From: Acidobacteriaceae bacterium | Lineage (GTDB): Bacteria; Acidobacteriota; Terriglobia; Terriglobales; Acidobacteriaceae | Direction: 5' to 3' | Assembly: GCA_003167305.1 (NCBI GenBank) | Contig: PMTP01000109.1 | Coordinates: 4,385-12,281, forward strand | DNA length: 7,897 bases | Shown here: in pieces, positions 1-5,495 of the stretch | How the letters are laid out: each line of letters starts with the position of its first letter | How positions within the stretch are numbered: position 1 is the first letter of the stretch | Made by a program: the position numbers and the translations under genes | Notes under the pieces: model-generated | Database searches by the model: none | What the model saw: the letters and a program-made list of their open reading frames with translations, nothing else | What the model was told of the DNA's origin: nothing

Positions 1-365
1 TGGGTCGCCGCCTCCAGCGCCGCCTGCGCGGCCTTGACGCCGCTCTCGGCCGAAGCCAGGCGGGCGCGCGCCTGCACGTCGTCCAGCACCATCAGCAGCT
101 TACCCGCCGCCACCACGTCGCCCGGCTGCACATAAACAGCCTTGATGGTGGTCGCAATCGGACTGTGAATCTCGTAGTTTACCTCCGGCTCAACGCGTCC
201 ATTGGTGCTGATAGTACTCACCAGCGGCACACGCTCCGCCGGGTACGCATGAATCTCCAGCCGATCCCTGGTCATGGACCGCACTACGAAAAAAACGACG
301 ATGAGGAGGACGGCCGAGCCTCTCCAAAACCAGAGCCGGGCCGAATGCTTTCTTTCTTGTGTCAT
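1..365 (-). CDS. HlyD-family / efflux periplasmic adaptor subunit, N-terminal part (runs off the left edge)
   Basis: Membrane-fusion protein that would link an inner-membrane transporter (RND or MacB-type ABC) to an outer-membrane channel; it sits in the periplasm, anchored in the inner membrane. The 121 visible residues begin MTQERKHSARLWFW. One hydrophobic segment follows (about residues 11-29), then a beta-rich stretch with TNGRVEP (54-60). A biotinyl/lipoyl-like half-motif comes next (IHSPIATTIKAVYVQPGD, 66-83, then GKLLMVLDD, 88-96). From about residue 97 an Ala-rich segment begins, typical of the alpha-hairpin. The C-terminal two thirds, with the second lipoyl half and beta-barrel, lie outside the window. 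The ATG at 365 is the first in frame that places the membrane segment at the N-terminus; no Shine-Dalgarno is visible. It is divergent from queF. Family call is firm; the transporter partner and substrate cannot be told. Confidence 0.85.
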   Translation of the reverse strand, partial: MTQERKHSARLWFWRGSAVLLIVVFFVVRSMTRDRLEIHAYPAERVPLVSTISTNGRVEPEVNYEIHSPIATTIKAVYVQPGDVVAAGKLLMVLDDVQARARLASAESGVKAAQAALEAAT

Positions 366-381
366 GCACGCAACCAATGCC

Positions 382-387
382 AGTATA
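382..387 (-). promoter_or_regulatory. Possible -10 box for the adaptor gene
   Basis: Read on the minus strand the hexamer is TATACT, a close match to the bacterial -10 consensus. It lies 16 bases upstream of the ATG, so a transcript would have a leader of only about 10 bases. No convincing -35 is seen at the expected spacing. A lone hexamer match is weak evidence. Confidence 0.25.
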
Positions 388-452
388 TAGGACGCGGTGA
401 CCGGCTCCTGAGAGTTGGAATATTCCCATGGAGGAGAATCATTCGATCCTCG

Positions 453-458
453 TACAAT
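453..458 (+). promoter_or_regulatory. Possible -10 box for queF
   Basis: TACAAT lies only six bases upstream of the chosen queF ATG at 465, which would put transcription start at or next to the start codon (leaderless). A GGAGGAG string at 430-436 is too far upstream (about 28 bases) to act as a ribosome binding site for this ATG. No -35 match is seen. Tentative. Confidence 0.25.
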
Positions 459-464
459 CGATGC

Positions 465-875
465 ATGGCTTCAGAACCGCGTTCTACCCCAAGCTATACC
501 GATGCCCACGCCAAAGCCGGCCTCGATTTCGCCTTTCCCGCCATCGAAACCTGGCAAAACCAGTTTCCCGGCTACGAAATCCTGATCGACGACCCGGAGT
601 TGACCTCCGTCTGCCCAAAGACCGGCCTGCCCGACTTCGGCGTACTGACGATTCGTTATATGCCCCGTCAGCGCTGCCTCGAACTGAAATCGCTCAAGGA
701 GTATCTCTTCAGCTACCGCAATCTGGGCATTTTCCAGGAAAACATTGTCAACCAGGTGCTGGAGGACGTGGTCAAGGCCTGCGATCCGGTCTGGGCGGTG
801 GTGCGCGGCGAGTTCCGTCCCCGCGGCGGCATCGGCACGACCGTCGAAGCCCGCTGGCCTAGACCCAAAGAATGA
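465..875 (+). CDS. queF: NADPH-dependent 7-cyano-7-deazaguanine (preQ0) reductase QueF
   Basis: Reduces the nitrile of preQ0 to the aminomethyl group of preQ1, the precursor inserted into tRNA anticodons on the way to queuosine; cytoplasmic T-fold enzyme. The 136-residue protein matches the short, single-domain class (the E. coli type is about twice as long). The nucleophile is Cys50 in SVCPKTGLPDFG, with Asp57 as the paired acid. The NADPH-binding QueF motif is E73-LKSLK, and FQENIVNQVL (90-99) carries the substrate-binding Glu92. RPRGGI near the C-terminus is also typical. The residue before Glu92 is Gln where the Bacillus enzyme has His. The frame is open back to 165, but residues before MASEPRS do not resemble the family and overlap the divergent adaptor gene, so ATG 465 is chosen. 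No Shine-Dalgarno precedes it. No other queuosine gene is in the window. Confidence 0.94.
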   Translation: MASEPRSTPSYTDAHAKAGLDFAFPAIETWQNQFPGYEILIDDPELTSVCPKTGLPDFGVLTIRYMPRQRCLELKSLKEYLFSYRNLGIFQENIVNQVLEDVVKACDPVWAVVRGEFRPRGGIGTTVEARWPRPKE

Positions 876-964
876 TCTCCCCAACAAAGCTGGATGCAAC
901 ACACTCACGTGGCGCTTCTTATTGCTCAGACAAGGCTCTTCTCCGTCGCTACCGTCAAGGATGC

Positions 965-988
965 AGGGGCAGACATTGAACGGCCCCT
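965..988 (+). other. Small hairpin in the leader of the secreted-protein gene
   Basis: AGGGGC (965-970) can pair with GCCCCT (983-988) around a 12-base loop, ending seven bases before the Shine-Dalgarno of the next gene. It has no T tract, so it is not a convincing terminator for queF. It may be chance in GC-rich DNA. Confidence 0.2.
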
Positions 989-1006
989 CGTCAGTGAGGA
1001 GAATTC

Positions 1007-1402
1007 ATGAACGGATTCAAGTTTCTTGCGTTAGCGGCGGTTGCGGGAATCTTCCTTGCAGCAGCGGCTCCCAAAGCACAGGCTCAGGTCGCGGTCGAAG
1101 TCGGCGTTGCCCCTGATTGCCCCTACGGCTATTACGATTACGCCCCCTATAACTGCGTTCCCGACGGCTACTACGGCTCGGAATGGTTCAATGGCGGCGT
1201 ATTCGTCGGCGTTGGACCGTGGTTTCATGGCTCCAACGACTTCCAGGGCAAAGTAGACAACTCCTTCGATCCGCAGCACGGCTATAACGGCATGTTGCCA
1301 AAAGTTGGCGAGAAAGCCTCCGCGCAGCGCAGAGCCCCTGAGAAGTTCAAGGGCAATGAAACGCGCGATGGTCGCGGCCACACCGCCGGAGAGAAGAAGT
1401 AA
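1007..1402 (+). CDS. Small secreted Tyr/Gly-rich protein of unknown function
   Basis: 131 residues with a clear signal peptide: MNGFK, a hydrophobic core (about 6-21) and a likely signal peptidase I site after AQA (residue 26), giving a mature protein that starts QVAVEV. Two Cys (38 and 50) flank YGYYDYAP, and the core continues DGYYGSEWFNGG and VFVGVGPWFHG (65-75). The C-terminal third is hydrophilic and rich in Lys, Arg, Glu and Gly, and looks disordered. The start is well supported: GAGGAG at 996-1001 lies five bases upstream of the ATG. From memory, similar YYGxxWF-GGVF-GxGPWFHG proteins are common hypotheticals in Acidobacteriota; I could not check this. The two Cys could form a disulfide after export. 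No enzyme motif is visible. It stands alone between queF and a repeat-rich gap. Confidence 0.82.
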   Translation: MNGFKFLALAAVAGIFLAAAAPKAQAQVAVEVGVAPDCPYGYYDYAPYNCVPDGYYGSEWFNGGVFVGVGPWFHGSNDFQGKVDNSFDPQHGYNGMLPKVGEKASAQRRAPEKFKGNETRDGRGHTAGEKK

Positions 1403-1440
1403 CTAAGCACTGTCAATTACGAACGGCCGGTCTGCCGGAC

Positions 1441-1499
1441 TGTCCCTGAGGGCGCATCCAGCATCCAAAACTCGATGCGCCCGCCGGCAAGCCGGGACA
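1441..1499. repeat. Nested hairpin downstream of the secreted-protein gene
   Basis: GGGCGCATC (1450-1458) pairs perfectly with GATGCGCCC (1474-1482) across a 15-base loop. Outside it, TGTCCC (1441-1446) pairs with GGGACA (1494-1499), so the two stems nest. It begins 38 bases after the stop codon at 1402, a sensible place for a 3' structure of the upstream transcript, but it lacks a T run. It could be an RNA-stabilising or attenuating structure, or another dispersed palindrome. Confidence 0.55.
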
Positions 1500-1551
1500 C
1501 CGATCACCAATCCCGACCTTAACAGCCCGTGGTGAAAGTCTGGTTTTGAAA

Positions 1552-1790
1552 GGGCACGACTTTACAGGCTGAGAAAAAACGCATTCAGGGTTCCAAGAAG
1601 CGTCAGGGCACGACTTCAGTCGTGCCGCAAGTGCAACAAAACAAATGTTGGGCTTTAGCCCCTGCGGTCTACTTTTCGGGCATATTTCCTGAAAATTAGC
1701 CTTTTTTCCGCAGCCTGTTTAGTCGTGCCGATAAAGCCAATAGAATCCGTGGGGCTTTAGCCCCTGAGGGAAGTTTTTTTCGGCACGTCG
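1552..1790. repeat. Composite palindromic repeat cluster (REP/BIME-like)
   Basis: Two motifs recur. Motif A is GGCACGACT or its complement AGTCGTGCC: at 1553-1561, as a perfect palindrome at 1607-1626 (9-base arms, TC between), and inverted at 1721-1729. Motif B is GGGCTTTAGCCCCTG: at 1650-1664 and 1752-1766. The A-to-B spacing is nearly equal in the two units (1618 to 1650, and 1721 to 1752). The left end (1553-1582) and the complement of the right part (1700-1729) also match over about 31 columns with about 26 identities, both including ACAGGCTG and six A's. In the second unit CGTGCCG (1724-1730) can pair with CGGCACG (1781-1787), enclosing the motif B hairpin. This resembles dispersed intergenic palindromes I associate with Acidobacteriota; that link is from memory. 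Confidence 0.72.
1679..1707 (+). terminator. Weak terminator-like hairpin with T6 tract
   Basis: GGC (1679-1681) and ATTT (1684-1687) pair with AAAT (1693-1696) and GCC (1699-1701) around CCTGA, with a two-by-two internal mismatch, followed by six T's (1702-1707). The stem is weak and the T run is also part of the repeat described at 1552-1790, so it may not act as a terminator. Confidence 0.22.
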
Positions 1791-1921
1791 GACTTTTGCC
1801 AAGGGCTGTTAACGCTCCCTCGCAGCCATGCACAGCGCCGCATTCTGGCAGCGGAATAGGCATTTGTCTCCGGTTATGTTATTGGTGAGAAGTCCGGCAA
1901 TTTCCGCCGGGCCTACGCCTC

Positions 1922-3163
1922 TTGCCGCCTGCCATCCACTCTGCGCGCCCTCGCCTAACCCCAGCCCAGGGGACGCTGCTGCTGCTCATTGGCCTCAACC
2001 TGCTCAACTACATCGACCGTTACATCCTCCCCGGCGAACTCTCGCTGATCCAGCGCGACTTCCACGCTACTGACCACCAGATGGGCGCACTGACCACCGC
2101 GCTGTTCGTCTTCTATATGATCGCCGCGCCGTTGACCGGCTGGCTGGGAGACCGCTACCCGCGCAAGCCGCTCATTATCGCCGGCGCGGTATTGTGGAGC
2201 GTTGCCACCCTCGCCACCGTCTGGGTTCACGGCTACTGGACCTTTTACATACGCCAGGCTTTCGTCGGCATCGGTGAGGCCACCTTCGGCATCTTCGCTC
2301 CCGCCGTGCTGGCTGACTTCTATCCCGAGCGCGACCGCAACCGCATCCTCTCCATCTTCTATCTGGCGATTCCCGTCGGCGCGGCGCTCGGTTACCTCGC
2401 GGGCGGACAACTGAGCTTTGGCGGGGACTGGCGCAGGCCCTTCTTCGTCTGCGCTCTTCCCGGCTTCATTATCGCGGCGCTCTACGGCTTGTGGGGCCGC
2501 GAACCCGAGCGCGGCTCCAGCGACCACATCCGTCCCACCGCCAACCGCGCCACTGTCCTCGGCCTCTTCCGCAACCCCGCCTTCCTCACAGCGACCTTCG
2601 GCCTGGCGACACTGACATTTGCCATGGGCGGAATCTCTAACTGGGTTCCGGAGTTCCTGCACCGGAATTCCGGCTTCACCGTAGCCAACTCCAGCCTGGT
2701 TGTGGGCGCCACCACGGTCATCGACGGTATCGCCGGAACCCTCATCGGCGGCTGGATTGCCCAGCGCTGGCTGCGCACCAATCACCGCGCCCTTTACCTG
2801 CTCTCCTTCTGGAGCGTCGCGCTCACCCTGCCCTGCGGAATCCTGCTCTTCTTCGGTCCCGCCGCCTGGGCCGTTCCCTCGCTCTTTGCCGCCGAGTTCT
2901 TCCTCTTCCTCAACACCGGCCCGCTCAACGCCGCCATCGTCAACTCGGTCTCTGGCCCGGTCCGCGCCACCGCTGTTTCCATTAATCTGTTTTGCATCCA
3001 CTGCTTCGGCGACACCTTCTCGCCGCAGATCATCGGCGCCATCTCCGACCGCACTAAGAGCCTGCGCCTGGGTCTGGGAGCCACCCTCATCTTCCTGGTC
3101 TTCTCCTGCATCATCCTCCGCGCCGGCTCCCGTTTTGCCCCGCCGCTGGAAGAGAGCGCCTGA
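1922..3163 (+). CDS. Spinster-like MFS transporter
   Basis: Inner-membrane transporter of the major facilitator superfamily. 413 residues and about 12 predicted hydrophobic segments, the usual MFS size. TM1 carries NYIDRYILPGEL (29-40). The MFS loop 2-3 signature is GWLGDRYPRKP (73-83). TM4 has GIGEATFG (116-123), followed by ADFYPERDRNR (131-141), a pattern typical of bacterial homologues of eukaryotic Spns lipid transporters. The Asp/Arg in TM1 and the Glu in TM4 are conserved in that group. The substrate is unknown; bacterial members are often annotated as sugar or hexuronate transporters by default. The only in-frame start codon after the stop at 1886 is TTG 1922, and no Shine-Dalgarno precedes it, so the start is uncertain by a few codons. 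A decayed copy of its last codons lies at 3637-3687. The cupin gene follows 71 bases later. Confidence 0.88.
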   Translation: MPPAIHSARPRLTPAQGTLLLLIGLNLLNYIDRYILPGELSLIQRDFHATDHQMGALTTALFVFYMIAAPLTGWLGDRYPRKPLIIAGAVLWSVATLATVWVHGYWTFYIRQAFVGIGEATFGIFAPAVLADFYPERDRNRILSIFYLAIPVGAALGYLAGGQLSFGGDWRRPFFVCALPGFIIAALYGLWGREPERGSSDHIRPTANRATVLGLFRNPAFLTATFGLATLTFAMGGISNWVPEFLHRNSGFTVANSSLVVGATTVIDGIAGTLIGGWIAQRWLRTNHRALYLLSFWSVALTLPCGILLFFGPAAWAVPSLFAAEFFLFLNTGPLNAAIVNSVSGPVRATAVSINLFCIHCFGDTFSPQIIGAISDRTKSLRLGLGATLIFLVFSCIILRAGSRFAPPLEESA

Positions 3164-3222
3164 TTCAGGCCTGCTCGAAAATGTGCGATGATACGATGGG
3201 TTCAACAAAGTCAGACGCAGAA

Positions 3223-3227
3223 GAGGA
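3223..3227 (+). promoter_or_regulatory. Shine-Dalgarno that decides the cupin start
   Basis: GAGGA lies seven bases upstream of ATG 3235. The frame is also open from ATG 3181, but that upstream ATG has no such site and its extra 18 codons do not resemble the family. ATG 3241, two codons later, is a possible alternative. Confidence 0.6.
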
Positions 3228-3234
3228 CCTACAG

Positions 3235-3564
3235 ATGCAAATGACGGGCATTCCCTTTGGAATCACGGACTGGTCGCAAGTTGAACCGACTGAGCACGAA
3301 GGAGAGACCGGCATGGCTTATTGGCGCACACAGCAGTTCGGCGGCATCCGTGTGCGCATGGTGGAGTATACGCCAGGCTATCGTGCAGACCATTGGTGTG
3401 CGAAAGGCCACATCCTTCTCTGTCTTGAAGGAAAACTCGAAACCGAACTGAAAGACGGCAGGATTTTTACGCTCCAGCCCGGCATGAACTATCAAGTTGC
3501 GGACGATGTGGAGCCGCACCGTTCTTGCACAGCGGTCGGAGCGAAATTATTTATTATCGACTGA
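3235..3564 (+). CDS. DHCW-motif cupin-fold protein
   Basis: A 109-residue single-domain cupin of the small family often named after its DHCW motif, here present as DHWC (52-55). The first cupin motif is YTPGYRADHWCAKGH, then Glu65 in LEGKLETEL; the second is PGMNYQVADDVEPHRS (82-97). Likely metal ligands are His53, His59, Glu65 and His95, inferred from cupin geometry. The region EPTEHEGETGMAYWRTQQFG (17-36) is typical of the family. No biochemical role is established to my knowledge; no signal peptide, so cytoplasmic. The longer reading from 3181 is rejected because GAGGA at 3223-3227 points to ATG 3235. Base composition is less GC-rich than its neighbours, and it sits between an intact transporter and the remnant of a similar transporter's tail, so it may have been inserted here. 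Confidence 0.9.
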   Translation: MQMTGIPFGITDWSQVEPTEHEGETGMAYWRTQQFGGIRVRMVEYTPGYRADHWCAKGHILLCLEGKLETELKDGRIFTLQPGMNYQVADDVEPHRSCTAVGAKLFIID

Positions 3565-3571
3565 ACAGGTG

Positions 3572-3594
3572 TTGGGGGACCCAGTTTTTATTTT
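3572..3594 (+). terminator. Likely intrinsic terminator of the cupin gene
   Basis: TTGGG and CCCAG (3572-3576 with 3580-3584) form a short stem with loop GGA, one wobble pair included. It is followed by TTTTTATTTT (3585-3594), eight bases after the stop codon. The stem is short but the T-rich tail is good. Confidence 0.42.
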
Positions 3595-3637
3595 GAGATT
3601 CCAATCCAATCAGATCTTTTCCTGATTGGGTCTCCCA
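3573..3637 (+). other. Mutually exclusive hairpins after the cupin gene
   Basis: TGGGGGACCCA (3573-3583) can pair over 11 bases (one G-T) with TGGGTCTCCCA (3627-3637). Part of that right arm can instead join a local hairpin: CCAATCAG (3606-3613) with CTGATTGG (3622-3629), perfect, loop of eight. The left arm also folds alone as the terminator stem at 3572-3584. Three pairings therefore compete for the same bases. No ligand-binding or leader-peptide features are seen. Confidence 0.45.
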
Positions 3638-3687
3638 TTCTCTGCTCGGGCGCCCGCTTCGCCCCGTCGCTTGAAGAGCGCCTTTGA
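3637..3687 (+). pseudogene. Vestigial 3' end of a second Spinster-like MFS gene
   Basis: In frame, these bases read ILCSGARFAPSLEERL and stop. The intact transporter ends ILRAGSRFAPPLEESA and stop: ten of sixteen residues are identical. At DNA level 3637-3678 matches 3113-3154 at about 33 of 42 positions. Similarity ends abruptly at about 3637; upstream of it the frame reads nothing transporter-like. The simplest reading is a decayed tandem paralogue of which only the last codons survive, or a duplicated transporter tail left when the cupin segment was inserted. It has no start codon and cannot make a functional protein. Confidence 0.72.
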
Positions 3688-3734
3688 GGACACGTCCGCG
3701 GCGATTGCAGCCAGCCATTTTCGCCGGCTCCTGC

Positions 3735-3740
3735 TACCCT
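3735..3740 (+). promoter_or_regulatory. Possible extended -10 for the M20 peptidase gene
   Basis: TGCTACCCT (3732-3740) gives a TG-extended -10-like TACCCT, 12 bases before ATG 3753. Transcription would start about six bases before the ATG, leaving no room for a Shine-Dalgarno, and none is seen. No -35 is evident. Weak evidence alone. Confidence 0.22.
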
Positions 3741-3752
3741 GAAACCATCCCC

Positions 3753-5024
3753 ATGACGCGCTTTCACAACTCGGCATTCTCACGGGTCACGGCGCTCGCC
3801 GAGTTGCGGCCGGTTCACGCCGCCTTCGCGTGGCTGCACGGCAACCCAAAAACCATCATGGACTGGCAGGCGGAATTGGTCTCCATTCCCGCGCCGCCCT
3901 TTGGCGAGCAGGCGCGCTCCCTGTGGATGGCCGCTCGCTTTGCCGAGGCCGGTCTCAGCTCTCTACAAACCGACGCCGTCGGCAACGTCTTCGGCTGGCT
4001 GCCCGCGGCCAAACTGCCGCCGGAAAGCACCGGGCCGGTGGTCGTGCTTTCCGCGCACCTTGACACGGTCTTCCCCGCCGGGATGCCGCTGCACCCGGTA
4101 GTGGACGGCGACCGCCTCCAGGCTCCCGGAGCCTGCGACAATGGTGCCGGCGTGACGGGAGTGCTGGCCATCGCGCATGCGCTGATTCAGGCCAAAACCG
4201 AGTTGGCCGCGCCGCTGATTTTTCTCGGCAATGTGGGCGAGGAGGGCGAAGGCGACCTGCGCGGCGTGCGCTTCCTTTATCAGCAGACTGCTCTCGCCGG
4301 CCGCATTGCCGCGCACATTGTGCTGGACGGCGCAGGTGCGGAGTCAGCTGTGACACAAGCGTTGGGCAGCCGCCGCTACCGGGTCTCCGTCACCGGCCCC
4401 GGCGGGCACAGCTTCACCGACGCGGGCACGCCCAATCCGATTGCCGCGCTGGCCTCGGCGCTGGCCGTGCTGTCCGAAACGCCGCTGCCGCCAAACTCGC
4501 AAGAAGACGCCCCGCGGACTACATTCAATGTGGGCACGATTCACGGCGGCACCAGCGTGAACTCCATCCCGGAGAGCGCGCAGGCGGCGATTGATTTCCG
4601 CTCCACCAGCCCGGAGCAGTTGGTGCGGCTGGAGGTCGCGCTGCATCGCGCCGTCGAGGACGCGGTCGAACGTGCGAACGCACTGGCAACGGCGCAATCC
4701 AGGCACGAGCGTGGCCTGCTGGCCTTTGCCATTGACTTGATTGGCGACCGGCCCGCCGCGCAACTCGCCGCCGATTCGCCGCTGCTGGAAGCCTTGTTCG
4801 CGGTGGATCGTCATTTGGGCCTGAAGACCGAGCAGCGGCTGGGCTCGACCGACGCCAACATACCCCTTTCGCTGGGAGTTCCGGCGCTCTCGATGGGCGC
4901 GGGCGGCGAGGGCGGCGGCGCACACACGCTGGCTGAGTGGTACTCGGCCAAGGACCGCGAATTGGGGCTAAAACGGGTGCTGCTGCTCACCCTGGCGATG
5001 ACCGAATGGGCTGCTGAGCAGTAG
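3753..5024 (+). CDS. M20-family metallopeptidase (PepT/ArgE/DapE-like)
   Basis: Cytoplasmic two-zinc hydrolase of the M20/M25/M40 clan, cleaving small peptides or N-acyl amino acids. All metal and catalytic positions are visible in the 423-residue protein: His102 in SAHLDTVFP with Asp104, bridging Asp129 in GACDNGAG, the general-base pair Glu163-Glu164 in NVGEEGEG, Asp192 in VLDGAG, and the C-terminal His391 in GGGAHTLAEW. The lid/dimerisation domain contains PGGHSFTDAG (His219), and NSIPESAQAAIDFRS is the usual M20 beta strand. Length is normal. The substrate cannot be told from sequence; the overall pattern is closest to tripeptidase-like M20 members. The frame is open from TTG 3684, but that start overlaps the transporter remnant, so ATG 3753 is preferred; it has no Shine-Dalgarno. 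It converges on the S4-domain gene. Confidence 0.92.
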   Translation: MTRFHNSAFSRVTALAELRPVHAAFAWLHGNPKTIMDWQAELVSIPAPPFGEQARSLWMAARFAEAGLSSLQTDAVGNVFGWLPAAKLPPESTGPVVVLSAHLDTVFPAGMPLHPVVDGDRLQAPGACDNGAGVTGVLAIAHALIQAKTELAAPLIFLGNVGEEGEGDLRGVRFLYQQTALAGRIAAHIVLDGAGAESAVTQALGSRRYRVSVTGPGGHSFTDAGTPNPIAALASALAVLSETPLPPNSQEDAPRTTFNVGTIHGGTSVNSIPESAQAAIDFRSTSPEQLVRLEVALHRAVEDAVERANALATAQSRHERGLLAFAIDLIGDRPAAQLAADSPLLEALFAVDRHLGLKTEQRLGSTDANIPLSLGVPALSMGAGGEGGGAHTLAEWYSAKDRELGLKRVLLLTLAMTEWAAEQ

Positions 5025-5053
5025 GAACTTTCTCCGCAACTGAACACTCCGTG

Positions 5054-5090
5054 CCCCATCCTTTCGCCTTTTTTCTGGCGAAAGGGTGGG
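5054..5090. repeat. Long hairpin between convergent genes (probable bidirectional terminator or dispersed palindrome)
   Basis: CCATCCTTTCGCC-type left arm (5055-5068) pairs with GGCGAAAGGGTGGG (5077-5090) over 14 base pairs with one G-T, around loop TTTTTTCT. It sits 30 bases after the peptidase stop and 15 bases beyond the S4-gene stop. The T run is in the loop rather than after the stem, so it is not a textbook intrinsic terminator in either direction. The outer GTGCCCCATCC and GGGTGGGAAACC blocks resemble dispersed intergenic palindromes I recall from Acidobacteriota genomes; unverified. Confidence 0.65.
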
Positions 5091-5105
5091 AAACCAAGAT
5101 GCCCG

Positions 5106-5486
5106 TTACCCCCCGCCACGAAACTGAATGATGCGCCGCCGGTCGCGCTTCGATGGCCGATGCTCCGGCAGCGGCGCGTACTGCTGCATCGCCTTGCGCT
5201 CGGCGACTACTTTCGCACGCGCGGCAATGCTCGCCTCGCTCTCGCGATAGAGCGTCTGCGCCACCGCCGCCGGTCCGCGCATCTGGCTCAGCGTGAGAAC
5301 TTCAATCTGAAAATCGCCGCCCTCGTTTTTCACTTCCAGCTTGTCAACCACATGGACTTCGCGAGAGGGCTTGGCCTCATGCCCGTTGGAGAGAATGCGG
5401 CCCAGATCGCAAGCCTTCGAAGCCAGCGCCCGCGTCTTGAAGAAACGCGCCGCCCACAGCCATTTGTCGATGCGCATGGAGTCCAT
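5106..5486 (-). CDS. S4-domain RNA-binding protein, Hsp15 (HslR)-like
   Basis: Small basic RNA-binding protein. Hsp15 homologues bind 50S subunits that still carry a nascent chain after premature dissociation and help recycle them; that role is from the family. The 126 residues begin MDSMRIDKWLWAARFFKTR, the family hallmark. The S4 fold follows, with ACDLGRILSNGHEAKPS and VVDKLEVKNEGGDFQIEVLTL, then a basic C-terminal tail (RPSKRDRRRIIQF). The frame also opens at ATG 5516, ten codons earlier, and ATG 5477 is another option. I prefer 5486 because a promoter-like TTGAGC-17-TACGAC pair (5496-5524) would start transcription just before it, and because MRIDKW begins within three residues. No strong Shine-Dalgarno. 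Divergent from the prenyltransferase gene, convergent with the peptidase gene. Confidence 0.88.
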   Translation of the reverse strand: MDSMRIDKWLWAARFFKTRALASKACDLGRILSNGHEAKPSREVHVVDKLEVKNEGGDFQIEVLTLSQMRGPAAVAQTLYRESEASIAARAKVVAERKAMQQYAPLPEHRPSKRDRRRIIQFRGGG

Positions 5487-5495
5487 AAACCTATT

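Larger units (their letters stand above)
1403..1921. other. Gene-free stretch holding structured repeats
   Basis: No convincing gene is seen in these 519 bases. They contain a nested hairpin (1441-1499), a composite palindromic repeat (1552-1790) and a weak terminator-like hairpin (1679-1707). From about 1791 to 1921 nothing is recognised except a short CCGGC/GCCGG hairpin (1894-1910) just before the transporter's start codon. Confidence 0.7.

Noticed and set aside
190..429. Minus-strand 79-codon open frame
   Set aside because: It overlaps the adaptor gene on the same strand in a different frame and shows no domain; the adaptor frame carries clear HlyD-type features.
165..464. N-terminal extension of queF by 100 codons
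   Set aside because: The frame is open, but the extra residues are unlike QueF, overlap the divergent adaptor gene, and the family-length protein begins at 465.
365..464. preQ1 riboswitch upstream of queF
   Set aside because: The gap is only about 100 bases, and I see no preQ1-type hairpin with A-rich tail; the likely transcription start is at the start codon.
1828..2073. 81-codon plus-strand frame starting at an ATG upstream of the transporter
   Set aside because: It is out of frame with the transporter, Pro/Ala-rich, without a ribosome binding site, and overlaps TM1 of the real gene. I also considered a frameshifted upstream start here but saw no transporter-like residues.
1955..3208. Long minus-strand frame (417 codons) opposite the transporter
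   Set aside because: It is rich in Gly, Glu, Asp and Ala with no domain or membrane pattern, as expected for the antisense of a GC-rich membrane-protein gene. The sense frame has all the MFS motifs.
4344..4925. Minus-strand 193-codon frame opposite the M20 gene
   Set aside because: Arg/Gly/Gln-rich antisense reading with no domain; the M20 metal ligands on the plus strand are complete.
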